A stretch of 30,914 nt of DNA. Origin: a virus. Positions within the stretch are counted from its first letter, which is position 1, and every line of letters starts with the position of its first letter. The notes beneath the pieces are model-generated. The model was not told where the DNA came from. It saw only the letters and a list, made by a program, of their open reading frames with translations, and did not search any database. This document shows, in pieces, positions 14,501-21,692 of the stretch. The stretch lies in the IMG/VR virus record IMGVR_UViG_3300042335_000172, positions 1 to 30,914 of that record; one strand, 5' to 3'. A program made the translations under genes and the position numbers.

Positions 14501-17278
14501 TCTCTCTGCTGCGCGGATTGCGTTCAAGTCTTCCGTGATCTGCCCAGTCCTCACGCGCTGGATCACCATACGCATGAATTCCATTGAGAGCGTCACATCG
14601 TCCAAGTTCTGAACTTTCCCAAGGTAAGCCTGTGAAACATTCGGGACTACATCTGGGTTCGTCCTTCTGACTTCCCTCGCGATCTGCGTGATCCTCTGAA
14701 CCATGAACTCCTGCTCGGTGAGTTTGGGCTTCTTCTGCTTGGCGTATTCCTCTTGGATGGCCTTATACATCGAGAGGTGGATCATCTCCTCCTCCAGCTT
14801 CTTGGAAGCAGCCCGCGACTCTTGGTCGAGTGCGGCATCCTTGCTTGCAGCCCGCTTCTCTCCAGCGATAGCCATGCCCGTGAGTTGATTCACATCAGGA
14901 AGAACCAAGTAGAGCTTCCCGCCAGAGTATGCTGCCATGTATGTTCCACTGTCAGCGGTAACTGGCTTGCGCCCGGATATTCTGGCAAACTCTTCCGAAC
15001 TGACAACATTCGCCCCTATTCCGGCGAGGAATCCGGCATTCTTGGTGACAGAAGTTCTGATCGCATTCTTGAGCTTCTGCGCCCTCTTGCCTGCCACCTT
15101 GATCGCGCCGATGGCTTTGTCTGCCTGCTTGACGAACGCATTGAGTATCGGCCTCTCTGGATAGAATGTTCCATAAGGATATTCCCTGCCCGATGGTGGT
15201 CTTGCAGCCGCCCGTGTCGGCGTTGTGGCTTGAGGTTCGATTCCCTGCTCAACAGCAGTAAGCGCGGCGAGTTTATTCTGCTCCGCGAAGAGTTCCCTGT
15301 TCACCCTGTCCTGCCCCGCTGTATCGTTCTCATCCAAAGCATCGAACTCGTTATTGAGTTCCTCGATCCTCGCGGTCACTTGCTCCTTCGTCTGCGTCTC
15401 TTCCCTCTTCGGTGCTGCTTTTGGCGCGGCGGATAGTTTGTTGAACTCCTCCTCCAACCTGACAAGGTTCTGCTTCTTGTCATTGATCGCCATCTCTGCT
15501 TGCTGACGCTCTTGAGTGCCTTCCTCGATTGCTTGCAGGCCAAGCTCGTCATCTTCGATCTCCCTCTTGAGCGCGTCGATCTGGTTGGATCGCTCCATCA
15601 TCTGGGCGGCAAGCGCGGACTCTGGGTCTGGTGCAAGATTCTCAGATTCCTGATCGGCGGATGTGTCTATCTCTTCCTGCTTGGAGCCAAGCTCGTCGCC
15701 CTGCATCGCTTTGTTTTTCGCCCTCTTCACTCCAAGCATCTGGGTGAAAATAGAAGCAAGAACACCTGATGCTCCACCAACTCCACCAGCATACTCGACC
15801 CCCTCGAAAATGTCTTGATTCGGATCATAGACATACTTCTTCACCAAGTTTCCAGCGACTTGCTGTGGCATCTCATTGAATAGTGCCTCCTCCGTTCCTT
15901 CAATCACCGCTGTGGCTGCTTTGTTCAGCCCCTTGTAGATTCTACTCTGCTGCGCGGGATCAAAGCGGCCTATCCACTTCTGCAATGGAGAAACCAATTC
16001 AAGCGGAGCTTGTGTGAGTGCGGAGAATAGTGCGGCCTGCTTTGCCTGCTCGTCTGTAGCATCATTCGCCCGTGCTTCGGAGTATCCAGCCCATGCGCTG
16101 TTGAGGCCGGAAAATGTGAGGACATTTCCTTTCTGGAAGAGGTCGATAATCCTTGGAGCGTTAAATCCAAGAGACGCCCGCGCTGCGTTTCCTACAGCGC
16201 CAGAAACTATCGCTCCTCCAGTATATCCAAGACCGCCAGACACATCTCTACCAAACTGAGATAGTGGCCCAACTTGCCTTGGGTCTTGACCGCGCTGGCG
16301 CATCTCATCTGCAAACTCTGCTGCATCCACAAGGGTCTGTCCTGCGTTTTCAAATCCAGTGGCTTTGAGTGCAAGCCCGACTGCTCCAACGCTTCCAGCG
16401 CCAACTGCGCCAGCATATCCGTCCCATGCGCGACCAAAGATGTCTGTGATGTTTTCAGCGAAGTCTGGCGCGGTCATTGCCCACTCTTCAGCAAGTCTGC
16501 GAACCTCTGGATTGGCCTGCATCTTTGCGATCTCATCCTCATACTCCGCAGTTCCTATTCCGATCCTGCCCAGCTTCCTTTCCAAGAATCCGGGTGTGGC
16601 ATATCCCTGTTTAGCCGCATACTCAAGGAAGTTATCGTTAACGATAATGTCATCGATCTGCTGGCGGAAGTCGCCAACCGCTTTGATGGCAGCAGCCATT
16701 CTTTTTGGTGTCTCCACCTTTTCGCCAGACGGAGTAACGCCAGTTCCGCCGCCAACCATTTGTGATAGCCATTTCTTGTAACGGGAATCATGCTCAAGTT
16801 GATTGCGGCGAAGATCATTGATTTCCCTAATTAAAGGAGTTTCGCCAGCCTGAAGCTCCATTGTGATTCCAGAAACTTGAGTCTTACTTGATTCGTCTTG
16901 CTTCTGCTTTATCAGGTTTGCCCTAACTTCATATGACATCCCGTCAGGACTGATCGGCTCTGGAAGTGGCTTTCCTGTGACGCTAATTGCCTGTGCCCTG
17001 CGAACCTCTACTGGCTTGCCTTCTGGCCCTTCCATGAATGTCTTGGTCTGCCCCGGCTCCATAGCCAGAACATCCGGCCCTCCGACCATCGGCTCTCCTC
17101 CAACAGGAAGCGGTTTGCCAAGGTTTATTCTTTGTGGAACAGCAGCAAGTTCGCCAACCATCTCTTGCTCCATCCTTGCCTGTGGAGCCATTCTTTCCAA
17201 TTTGAGTTCTGAAAGTGCCTTCTTAAAAGGATCTTCGCCGCGCAGTTCTTTTAAGGCAGCTTCAAATTCGTCAACCAT
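8501..17278 (-). CDS. Giant virion protein (large polyvalent internal protein)
   Basis: This 2925-residue protein is probably ejected with the DNA, like the large internal proteins of podoviruses. In order it has: a charged N terminus; Gly/Ala-rich hydrophobic stretches (about 258-285, 345-370 and 495-520); a coiled-coil region (about 560-672, ending in an Ala/Pro linker); a zincin-like segment with EEEMIH near residue 833, where the first His of HExxH is replaced; an excisionase-type HTH (about 1021-1083); an AT-rich module (about 1096-1530) with a second degenerate site, NELTH (E1411, H1414); long helical regions; and a C-terminal third with several hydrophobic segments (about 2286-2326 and others). 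I see no clear transglycosylase or RNA polymerase signature. Start ATG at 17278 has no Shine-Dalgarno. Four TATCG elements lie within it. Confidence 0.85.
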   Translation of the reverse strand: MVDEFEAALKELRGEDPFKKALSELKLERMAPQARMEQEMVGELAAVPQRINLGKPLPVGGEPMVGGPDVLAMEPGQTKTFMEGPEGKPVEVRRAQAISVTGKPLPEPISPDGMSYEVRANLIKQKQDESSKTQVSGITMELQAGETPLIREINDLRRNQLEHDSRYKKWLSQMVGGGTGVTPSGEKVETPKRMAAAIKAVGDFRQQIDDIIVNDNFLEYAAKQGYATPGFLERKLGRIGIGTAEYEDEIAKMQANPEVRRLAEEWAMTAPDFAENITDIFGRAWDGYAGAVGAGSVGAVGLALKATGFENAGQTLVDAAEFADEMRQRGQDPRQVGPLSQFGRDVSGGLGYTGGAIVSGAVGNAARASLGFNAPRIIDLFQKGNVLTFSGLNSAWAGYSEARANDATDEQAKQAALFSALTQAPLELVSPLQKWIGRFDPAQQSRIYKGLNKAATAVIEGTEEALFNEMPQQVAGNLVKKYVYDPNQDIFEGVEYAGGVGGASGVLASIFTQMLGVKRAKNKAMQGDELGSKQEEIDTSADQESENLAPDPESALAAQMMERSNQIDALKREIEDDELGLQAIEEGTQERQQAEMAINDKKQNLVRLEEEFNKLSAAPKAAPKREETQTKEQVTARIEELNNEFDALDENDTAGQDRVNRELFAEQNKLAALTAVEQGIEPQATTPTRAAARPPSGREYPYGTFYPERPILNAFVKQADKAIGAIKVAGKRAQKLKNAIRTSVTKNAGFLAGIGANVVSSEEFARISGRKPVTADSGTYMAAYSGGKLYLVLPDVNQLTGMAIAGEKRAASKDAALDQESRAASKKLEEEMIHLSMYKAIQEEYAKQKKPKLTEQEFMVQRITQIAREVRRTNPDVVPNVSQAYLGKVQNLDDVTLSMEFMRMVIQRVRTGQITEDLNAIRAAEREAFTDKSRTAISQFKNAILNALQMLRNSLVRYLGKGTSTREVKKMEDAINNILDEYGIVGGEANYEFKDYSAAQPTRAAAPEAAVTTAPEAEAVTEPREATEQDVINSDEAANFLGIPKPALIGLLNEGRAPGVKVGRQWRFSRTALENWKNNNQDLLASISAEPVSSTIIAKAGTEDINTESAEEVGSIEALPDTATYEQIEKAAPQTIVSLKSSSQHVSGSFSEFVKILSNSYKSLVRFAKTIWDKIGEATKIIAIATTFTGTFATPVVLEQRAIVQGKPGRTDTKATGLISDASNLFKLYNPRLSVEEIEKSLQTPDKTIRLIRDAVSKSTPYQGTLSTNQKDISVFEKSINLNSFKDGDNRRSYNYNNLIEVSDTEIKNAAQFLKENSNKTTEIEAKIREIAGALEFFSGRKLKNIKIEFRKTTAKEAATFLALARRGGSISSQSEYSGNADTITIQPQTLFGLLDNSPAALDAVNQIANELTHALQFQTNNGDLIGLLGIELSDFDTARNVLWMRQGSYGKNGEYYRDINMESNWGSELSKEFFKLKNNIGQVSARSFVEDNPKVKKSLQEKETQDFMEEVVSYGIQARAGATPQLSSTITARAPYFETFELFNRFTEPKGMQTIRVEANSPEEAARLIRQTEDYKRIKSRYPKVFSMGEPMLARREGESAFGIQARAGVTPQPRAASVQRKLTDDMVSQIEGMIEKIKPRRSRAGKEYVSRTTKKGKTYPAALVSPYSLGVNLYTSNTSEEAAKALTKIFKNNPDADFFSVASDIGNGLNRFNLSQSEIASITPMIYKLMPAYREQIMDSSASAKDRESIALNSLDVEANLAKLIVDQQQGSARTLNAAKTVRQIGSAGTAVAAYKSRVVASLADLYTIVKGNFTEVAEAVRGDRRQAIDNVFALKGVISRITELRKIAEKNPQAAADAIRKAVAKKKTRKAREIVLEFCASIFDLGGDKYANMMVDETAKAIMSIGAARKGFSPDDVYKYVYQAFSAVAKQTAREIEEKGKPAKEKVKKKREGKFLAQVKSVIGNDNDYKLFIAELKKKIGEQYSDKREFENDYKELFSMLADRQWSDAMRNQAIKDSADFLEYKFSDLITYIGENRYAAQAAVTAHIKAELKGVGATDEQVEKFISETQAYLDEETAKRVKKSLGFEVNKETGKITGGKIEKEAMKKVATAEERFKLATTLKGLTKLAASDYRAFVDRLNELIILELGFDEKTSNELSKLIESEMTKAVQAQRSINLEQAIQRAQEKLSQNNIKPKANQRTLLQRLMEMANMGQLDDLGVYEAFRQTHNFQEGYLEWSPEFAQTLREWGDRISALPEGVTRAIEEQKMGRFLLQKQGFTTRDYFSSYWYFALLSQVGTQAVNFLGSTFNLLGNIAVWSIYTKGKATGPMLRALYSATIRKEAPSRNSFAYVMQTGLNPSGIQDDKLMKYPKLNVLEGANPENTPKFVYGLTTYGDGKIEAIPKWLNSVLTTVSPRGLMRVMRATDAFMREASYEVRAASFGAKDFEVDAYEAAKRQAEAELASSESKGKLKEREVIIRANEIYAKQRLGDQKRIDAERDALESVYSQEPVGVVGFIASLGNKLLQVSPITQLFIPFTNVVANVLNENLNYLPYVSAARLAPYVKLSPLLRGKIELKPGAEKSPFILGREEKAADIAIKGMIGTAAFALPAIVTALLGGDDEDQESRPPVQFYATGPADPEQNKIWRENGGSNYSIRVGDKYVSYLYTPLVIPIAAGSMFADAVKRYREKQEKQPIEITDAALTVIAAPFAIGFVAALDQSFLTGVADLIELKEARDLPKDATRIATNIISRLVVPGQLRDFQKIITDEKLEGDTRLSNLIREMPGSSLFLDKKLGYFGDPVRYNSIMVENGPGRRALSLVGRIASSETPDPAFSVLYRNGLIPPKWQGSLEWSSGVRMTLAEQREFVRIAGPLMKEWVIDNADTLDELPTEEAQEYLANNLGEIRRGVKSQLQMDKEIPFE
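11371..11384 (-). repeat. TATCG element, sense loop GUAA, in CDS
   Basis: Inside the giant gene, encoding IGND in a helical region. The minus strand reads TATCG-GTAA-CGATA. Confidence 0.85.
12686..12699 (-). repeat. TATCG element, sense loop UCAA, at one edge of the AT-rich module
   Basis: Encodes LSSTI in the other reading phase. It is the same variant as the copy at 13991-14004, and the two bracket the AT-rich stretch. Confidence 0.85.
12700..13990 (-). other. AT-rich in-frame module inside the giant gene
   Basis: This stretch is visibly richer in A/T than its surroundings. One 60-base line (13201-13260) counts 21 G/C, against 29 at 11041-11100. It encodes residues about 1096-1526, including a hydrophobic stretch (IIAIATTFTGTFATPVV) and NELTHALQF. 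It is bracketed by two identical TATCG variants (12686 and 13991) that encode SSTI on both sides. This looks like a domain gained by recombination. Confidence 0.6.
13991..14004 (-). repeat. TATCG element, sense loop UCAA, at the other edge of the AT-rich module
   Basis: Encodes VSSTI between the HTH-like domain and the AT-rich module. Confidence 0.85.
16633..16646 (-). repeat. TATCG element (TTAA spacer), in CDS
   Basis: A perfect palindrome extended to TTATCG..CGATAA near the 5' end of the giant gene, encoding IVND. Confidence 0.85.
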
Positions 17279-17299
17279 ATATTAGTTATGGTTCAGACA

Positions 17300-18523
17300 C
17301 TACTGTGATGCAAGCTCTTTTGCCCGCTTCATTATCTCAGCGTCTGTTGCGCCTTCGCCAAGCTCTTTCATTGCAACAGCAATCGCATCTTTAGGAGTCA
17401 TCTTCTTTTCTGCAAATACCGCTGGCGTATCTCCGGCCCCTACGGCAACCGCCGGAACAACTCCACCCAAAAACCTTATAGCCTCATATTGCCTGTCTGT
17501 AATTGAGACAGTTTTTCCTTCTGGAGTTTGAACATCATATGCCGTTTTTCCCATTGCCACACCGCGTTCAGATGTTGCCGCCCTCAATGAATAAATGTCT
17601 CCGTTGAACTGCTTAAAGAGTTCAGACATCTTTCTGTCTTCCATTGTTGAAACAGCATCTTTGGCACTTTGCAATGTAGATTTTTGTCCCTGTCCCGGAC
17701 CTTCAAGGAAATTCTTTCTAGCATGTGGAGCTACAAGTTGAGAACTAGGAAGAACATTCCCCCTTTCGGTCATTCTTGACGAAGTCTCAACCCACTTTTC
17801 TGTTGGAACTCTGAACCCCTTAAAGCCGGGAAGGTATTTCTCCATTCCGCTTACAGCGTAAAGTTCAAAGTTCTTTTTATCGTAGTTAGTGACTCCGTAA
17901 GATTTTGCGGCCTCGGCTTGTTGCTCTACTGGTTTATTAGCCACCGCTGCGGCGTTGTCAATTGCCACAACCCTATATTGTGGAATATTTGATGGAGCTT
18001 CTGATGGCCCTTCGCCAAGTGAAACATAATCACCTTCTTCTTGTGTGCCTCCTTCGGGAAGTGGCTCCCCAGTATCTGTTACTCTGGTTGCAGCTATTGG
18101 CTGCTGCTTTGGTGGCGTTCTGTATCCATAATCTTCTGGATTAAGTGCAGGAACCGTTGAGCCACCTCCACCACTACCGCGCTGAAATCCTTGCTGAACC
18201 ACGACATTACCAGCATTTCTTGCAAGCTCTTCGGCTTGTTTTGCAACTGTTTGTAAAAAAGGATTTGATACTACAGCTGGATTCATTGATGCGGAAAGGA
18301 TGTCGGCATATCCATCTGCAACTTCTCCACGGCTGATCTTACCGAAAGCATTCTTGTAGCTCTCTTGCAATGCGGGAAGCGCGGTAGCAGCCTGCTTCTG
18401 ATACTCGCGCATTGCAAGTTGCTGCCCGACTTGCTGCCCCAATTTGACAAGAGATTCCCCAACAGCGGCTCCGTAATTGGCCTGCTGCGTTCCGAACTCT
18501 GTGATCATTGCTGGTAGTGTCAT
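17300..18523 (-). CDS. Internal-virion-like protein, 407 residues
   Basis: The N-terminal third is Gln/Ala-rich and helical (GESLVKLGQQVGQQLAMREY). It is followed by a Gly/Pro/Gln-rich linker (GSGGGGSTVPALNPEDYGY) and a C-terminal part ending in a helical EIMKRAKELASQ. The composition and its place between the small Gly-rich protein and the giant protein fit an internal core or ejection protein, as in T7-like phages, but I see no sequence signature. Start ATG at 18523 is three bases after the previous stop, in an A-rich context without a Shine-Dalgarno. Confidence 0.65.
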   Translation of the reverse strand: MTLPAMITEFGTQQANYGAAVGESLVKLGQQVGQQLAMREYQKQAATALPALQESYKNAFGKISRGEVADGYADILSASMNPAVVSNPFLQTVAKQAEELARNAGNVVVQQGFQRGSGGGGSTVPALNPEDYGYRTPPKQQPIAATRVTDTGEPLPEGGTQEEGDYVSLGEGPSEAPSNIPQYRVVAIDNAAAVANKPVEQQAEAAKSYGVTNYDKKNFELYAVSGMEKYLPGFKGFRVPTEKWVETSSRMTERGNVLPSSQLVAPHARKNFLEGPGQGQKSTLQSAKDAVSTMEDRKMSELFKQFNGDIYSLRAATSERGVAMGKTAYDVQTPEGKTVSITDRQYEAIRFLGGVVPAVAVGAGDTPAVFAEKKMTPKDAIAVAMKELGEGATDAEIMKRAKELASQ

Positions 18524-18526
18524 ATT

Positions 18527-19534
18527 TTATCCGTAAGCCCCCTTCATTGAACTTGAAAGGTTATTGAGTGCGCCAATGTAGTCTGTTCTTTGTTTTGCCG
18601 CTCCTATTCCAGACAATGCTCCAGATGTTGCGGATGCGATTCCTTGGATTGCTTGCGCTCCAGCCTGATCTGCGGCGAGGCGTGTTTTTATAGACTCCAT
18701 TTGTGTGCCATAAACGCCTTCTGCCTGCCCTGTTCTTGCTGCGTAAAGCTGCGTATTGATGTCTCCGATCATGTCAAGTTGGCGGAAACGATTGGCAATA
18801 TTTCTTTCTTCAATTCCAATGTCTTGTGCGCGTCCAGTCAGACCAATCGTCATCATTTCAACTGGAGACTGGTAGAACCTAAATGCCTCGGCTGTTCTTT
18901 TCCAATCGGCTTCCATTCCTGCTTGTTGAATTTGAAACGATGTTAGTCCTAAGTTTCTCGCAAGCTGCCCTTGAGCCATCTGGAATCCCCCAACTCTTCC
19001 AGCAGTTGCTGGGTTAAATCCAGCGCCAGCAAATTCTGCTGTTGTTTGTAAAACTTGCTGCTGAACATCTGATGGTATTTGCCCTCGGAGCCAACTGTTT
19101 ATTATTGCGCCTGTCTGCTGTCTCGCCTGTGCGCTTCCGGGTGCTATTCTTTCGATTTGATTGATAGTATTTTCAGTAACCCTGTTCGCTTCTCTAATTG
19201 CTTCAAGAGTAGCCCCCTCTAAATTGAACTTGGGTATTTGAATGTCTGGATTAACAGCCCTAATATCCTTTTCAAGCCTATCTGTTTTTTCTTGAAATTC
19301 TTTTGTGGCTTCGTTGAGTTGCTGTTGGTATTGGGCGGATGCTTGGTCTTGCCTTTTAGCTGCGCGACCAGCGGATTGGCTTGACATGATTCCACCAGCA
19401 ACCGCGCCGCCAACGGCAAGGGCGCCAGCCCCAACAGCAAGTGCAGTAGCCGTAGCGCCAAAGACATTATACTGATGCCTAAGATTTAGGGATCTAACAT
19501 TGTATCTATCTTCGATGTTAATGTAACAAGGCAT
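18527..19534 (-). CDS. Internal-virion-like protein with Gly/Ala-rich membrane-like segment
   Basis: This 335-residue protein has an Ala/Gly-rich hydrophobic segment (about 25-50, ALAVGAGALAVGGAVAGGIM), a Gln-rich coiled region (RQDQASAQYQQQLNEATKEF) and a long Gln/Ala/Gly-rich remainder. It resembles small podovirus internal-core proteins (gp14-like) in layout only. The start ATG at 19534 follows the upstream TGA by one base (TGATATG). A second possible start is the internal MSSQSAGRAAKR, which would remove the hydrophobic segment. Confidence 0.65.
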   Translation of the reverse strand: MPCYINIEDRYNVRSLNLRHQYNVFGATATALAVGAGALAVGGAVAGGIMSSQSAGRAAKRQDQASAQYQQQLNEATKEFQEKTDRLEKDIRAVNPDIQIPKFNLEGATLEAIREANRVTENTINQIERIAPGSAQARQQTGAIINSWLRGQIPSDVQQQVLQTTAEFAGAGFNPATAGRVGGFQMAQGQLARNLGLTSFQIQQAGMEADWKRTAEAFRFYQSPVEMMTIGLTGRAQDIGIEERNIANRFRQLDMIGDINTQLYAARTGQAEGVYGTQMESIKTRLAADQAGAQAIQGIASATSGALSGIGAAKQRTDYIGALNNLSSSMKGAYG

Positions 19535-19535
19535 A

Positions 19536-20045
19536 TCAGTTTTCTATAGAAATGTTCCTCCAAGTTTGCATTCTCGGATGGTCTTTGTCAATGTGAGGAT
19601 TAAAGTCTCTTGCAGTTACCGCGTCCACAATCTCGTCTGGATCGGTCAATGTGGTAACAAAACACGCGGCCCAGATCGTATCTTCATGGGCATAAAGTAG
19701 TCTACGAGTCCCAGCCTGCGTCACTCCGATGTAGGGTGCCTTGTATCTCTGCACAGGGATGTCGTGATACCAAACCGATATATCCCCCTTGAGGATAAAG
19801 AATGGCTGGGTGGTCAAGTGCATTAACGATGTTAAGAGCGTATCCTTCGGGATGAATATCTCGCGCGTGTAAAGGTTTGGCGTAAACCTGTGTGTCACTG
19901 GGCAACTTACAGGCGGGCCTTTCAGTATCTCCAACTCTGCGAGATTCAATACATCATCTGGATTCTTGTATCCAGAAACCTCCATCGGGTCAATCCGGTT
20001 CTTTACCAACTGCATTGGCTGATGCTCTTGAATCTCTAATGTCAT
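19536..20045 (-). CDS. Cupin-like phage protein, unknown function
   Basis: This 169-residue protein has a beta-rich core: VTHRFTPNLYTREIFIPKDT, then FFILKGDISVWYHD and a GTRRLLYAHEDTIWAACF segment. I recognise this pattern from phage cupin-fold proteins near structural genes (H and E residues in the barrel, a GTRR...HEDT stretch). Their role is unknown to me; a sensing or assembly-linked role is possible. The start overlaps the preceding stop (ATGA at 20042-20045). Confidence 0.65.
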   Translation of the reverse strand: MTLEIQEHQPMQLVKNRIDPMEVSGYKNPDDVLNLAELEILKGPPVSCPVTHRFTPNLYTREIFIPKDTLLTSLMHLTTQPFFILKGDISVWYHDIPVQRYKAPYIGVTQAGTRRLLYAHEDTIWAACFVTTLTDPDEIVDAVTARDFNPHIDKDHPRMQTWRNISIEN

Positions 20046-21004
20046 GGATACATGAAGTAGTCGTTTGCGCTAGGTGATAGGAATGTATCCACTATAAGAT
20101 TGTCTGGGCGGCGGTAGTCTGCGATGCGAAGTGGTCCGGCTGTTGGTATCTCGTCGCTCTCCATCGCCTTCTCCTCCTCTGAAATGGCAAGCTGGAGGTT
20201 TACCAAATACTCCTGCTGCTTTCTATTTGCGAGAGAGTTAAGTGCCAAGCAGGCGAAGCGCATTGCTTCTGGGGTAAACTCAACCAGATCGGTATCATTC
20301 TCAAGATCGAAGTATTTCTTCGCGGCATAGATCGTGATCTGCTTACAGGTTTTTGGAATTCTAAACCGCCTGAATGTAGGATTCACATCCTGCGGTTGAT
20401 ACACGGCGAGGAGTAGCTTCTGTCCGTTGTCGGGATTCCATGCATAGACGCGGATTCGGCCTTGCGTCCTCGGCTTGGTCACTCCCCTGATCGAGACAAC
20501 TCTTTCCGTGGAGAGTGCCATTTCCGGAGGGGCAACAGATGCCACCTCCAGCCTGCGGTATGTCGAATACTCGTCTTGGGCATCGAATACTAACTTCACA
20601 CCAACATCATCGACATCCTCTGCCACAACGGCAATCTGGTATGGTGCGGATGTGTAGTCTCGGAAGACAACATGCCGTCCTCCAGCCTCGGTGATTAGCC
20701 TGTGGCAGGAGTTTCGCGGCTGAAGGGCATAAGAGTCAGTCGCATTGAACCACTCGTCTGCCAGTGATGCTGAATTGTTTCCTATCCAAGCAAGCTTGAT
20801 TTGGGAATAGCGGTTCGGCAGGGTAAAGCATCTGTCTACACAGCAGATGCAGACATACTCGGCAGTGGAATTCCACTCCCTTTTTTCCCAGAGCAAGCGC
20901 CTTGCCTCATTGACCGCTTTCTTTGCGCGTTCAATTGAACAGGTGCCAGAATCGCCCACGAAATCGCGGACGAGTTCTGCCATCTCGGCATAGGTGTCAG
21001 CCAT
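20042..21004 (-). CDS. Tail/adaptor-like structural protein
   Basis: This 320-residue protein has an N-terminal helical part (MADTYAEMAELVRDFVGDSG, then IERAKKAVNEARRLLWEKREW) and a beta-rich middle (NSTAEYVCICCVDRCFTLPN, then VVFRDYTSAPYQIAVV). A helical C-terminal third contains FACLALNSLANRKQQEYLV. The short helical N terminus with a beta domain resembles podovirus head-tail or tail-tube adaptors, an inference from order and length. The ATG abuts a TATCG element (21005-21018) and has no Shine-Dalgarno. The adjacent cupin-like gene overlaps it by ATGA. Confidence 0.6.
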   Translation of the reverse strand: MADTYAEMAELVRDFVGDSGTCSIERAKKAVNEARRLLWEKREWNSTAEYVCICCVDRCFTLPNRYSQIKLAWIGNNSASLADEWFNATDSYALQPRNSCHRLITEAGGRHVVFRDYTSAPYQIAVVAEDVDDVGVKLVFDAQDEYSTYRRLEVASVAPPEMALSTERVVSIRGVTKPRTQGRIRVYAWNPDNGQKLLLAVYQPQDVNPTFRRFRIPKTCKQITIYAAKKYFDLENDTDLVEFTPEAMRFACLALNSLANRKQQEYLVNLQLAISEEEKAMESDEIPTAGPLRIADYRRPDNLIVDTFLSPSANDYFMYP

Positions 21005-21018
21005 TATCGTTACCGATA
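21005..21018 (-). repeat. TATCG element, sense loop GUAA, abutting a start codon
   Basis: Lies immediately upstream of the ATG at 21004 on the minus strand and one base beyond the stop of the small upstream gene. The 48-nt region 21005-21052 has no room for a normal leader, so the element itself is the translation-initiation region. Confidence 0.85.
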
Positions 21019-21019
21019 A

Positions 21020-21172
21020 TTATTTGACTGGCTTACCAACAGTCGGGAGAGGCTTCGCGGAGTAGGGCGATTTGCTGACATTGTTCAGCTTTTGATTGCC
21101 CATTTCCTCTTTGATGCGGCTCTGTGTGGGCGCTCCATCGAGCGTCAGTTTGGGGTCGGTTCCTTTTAGCAT
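21020..21172 (-). CDS. Tiny 50-residue structural-region protein
   Basis: A short minus-strand frame (starts MLKGTDPKLTLDG, ends TVGKPVK) that fills the gap between the adaptor-like and 161-residue genes. It is polar and Lys/Pro-rich with no hydrophobic stretch. The leader is a repeated AACCATAA-type A-rich sequence (21173-21203) with an ATG in the last unit. The codons look ordinary and the gene fits the spacing. I recognise no family. Confidence 0.6.
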   Translation of the reverse strand: MLKGTDPKLTLDGAPTQSRIKEEMGNQKLNNVSKSPYSAKPLPTVGKPVK

Positions 21173-21203
21173 GGTTTTGGTTTATGGTTTATGGTTTTGT
21201 TGT

Positions 21204-21689
21204 TTAAGAAGAATGGATTGCTACCCACTCAACTTCTGAAATGATCGCTGGAGAACCATTGTTCTCACACAAGAAAGAGAATCCATTGATTGACTTGCTG
21301 CCAGTCTGAAGAATAAATGTTGGGTATGATGCGCTTCCGGCAGAGGCTGCAAGGCGCGGCGTGAATGCAACCCTAAAGTTGTCGCTTGGCATTGCGGTTG
21401 TAAATGTTACAGAATGCGTTGAGTCATTTATTGGAAGCGCGGAAACGGTTCCTTGGCGAACTTGAACATCGGCAAGGATGTTAATTTGATTCTGTAGATT
21501 GAGAAGATAGTCATTGATCGTCTGAATCTGCCCCGGGGTGACATCTCCAAGTCCGGGGATGTTGATAGTTCCGTTAGTCAGAACAGTATCAATGAATTGC
21601 TGAAATACATCAGTCCAATTACCAGTAGGACAAAAGTCGTCTGGAACATTTGGAAAAATGAGTGCTGGAGATGAATCTTGATTGTCCAC
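21204..21689 (-). CDS. Tail/receptor-binding-like protein, GTG start
   Basis: This 161-residue protein has an N-terminal part (IFPNVPDDFCPTGNWTDVFQ), a coiled GQIQTINDYLLNLQNQINIL segment, and a C-terminal beta-rich domain (THSVTFTTAMPSDNFRVAFT, then FILQTGSKSINGFSF). The layout is typical of phage tip or receptor-binding proteins: a helical stalk then a beta head. The frame has only GTG at 21689 as a near-full-length start, four bases after the nozzle stop. No Shine-Dalgarno is seen. Confidence 0.55.
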   Translation of the reverse strand: MDNQDSSPALIFPNVPDDFCPTGNWTDVFQQFIDTVLTNGTINIPGLGDVTPGQIQTINDYLLNLQNQINILADVQVRQGTVSALPINDSTHSVTFTTAMPSDNFRVAFTPRLAASAGSASYPTFILQTGSKSINGFSFLCENNGSPAIISEVEWVAIHSS

Positions 21690-21692
21690 AGG

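Noticed and set aside
14753-15436. Long plus-strand frame (227 codons) in the giant gene
   Set aside because: It is antisense to a confident coding region, its residues look like a shadow (Leu/Arg/Ser-rich), and no start signal is seen.
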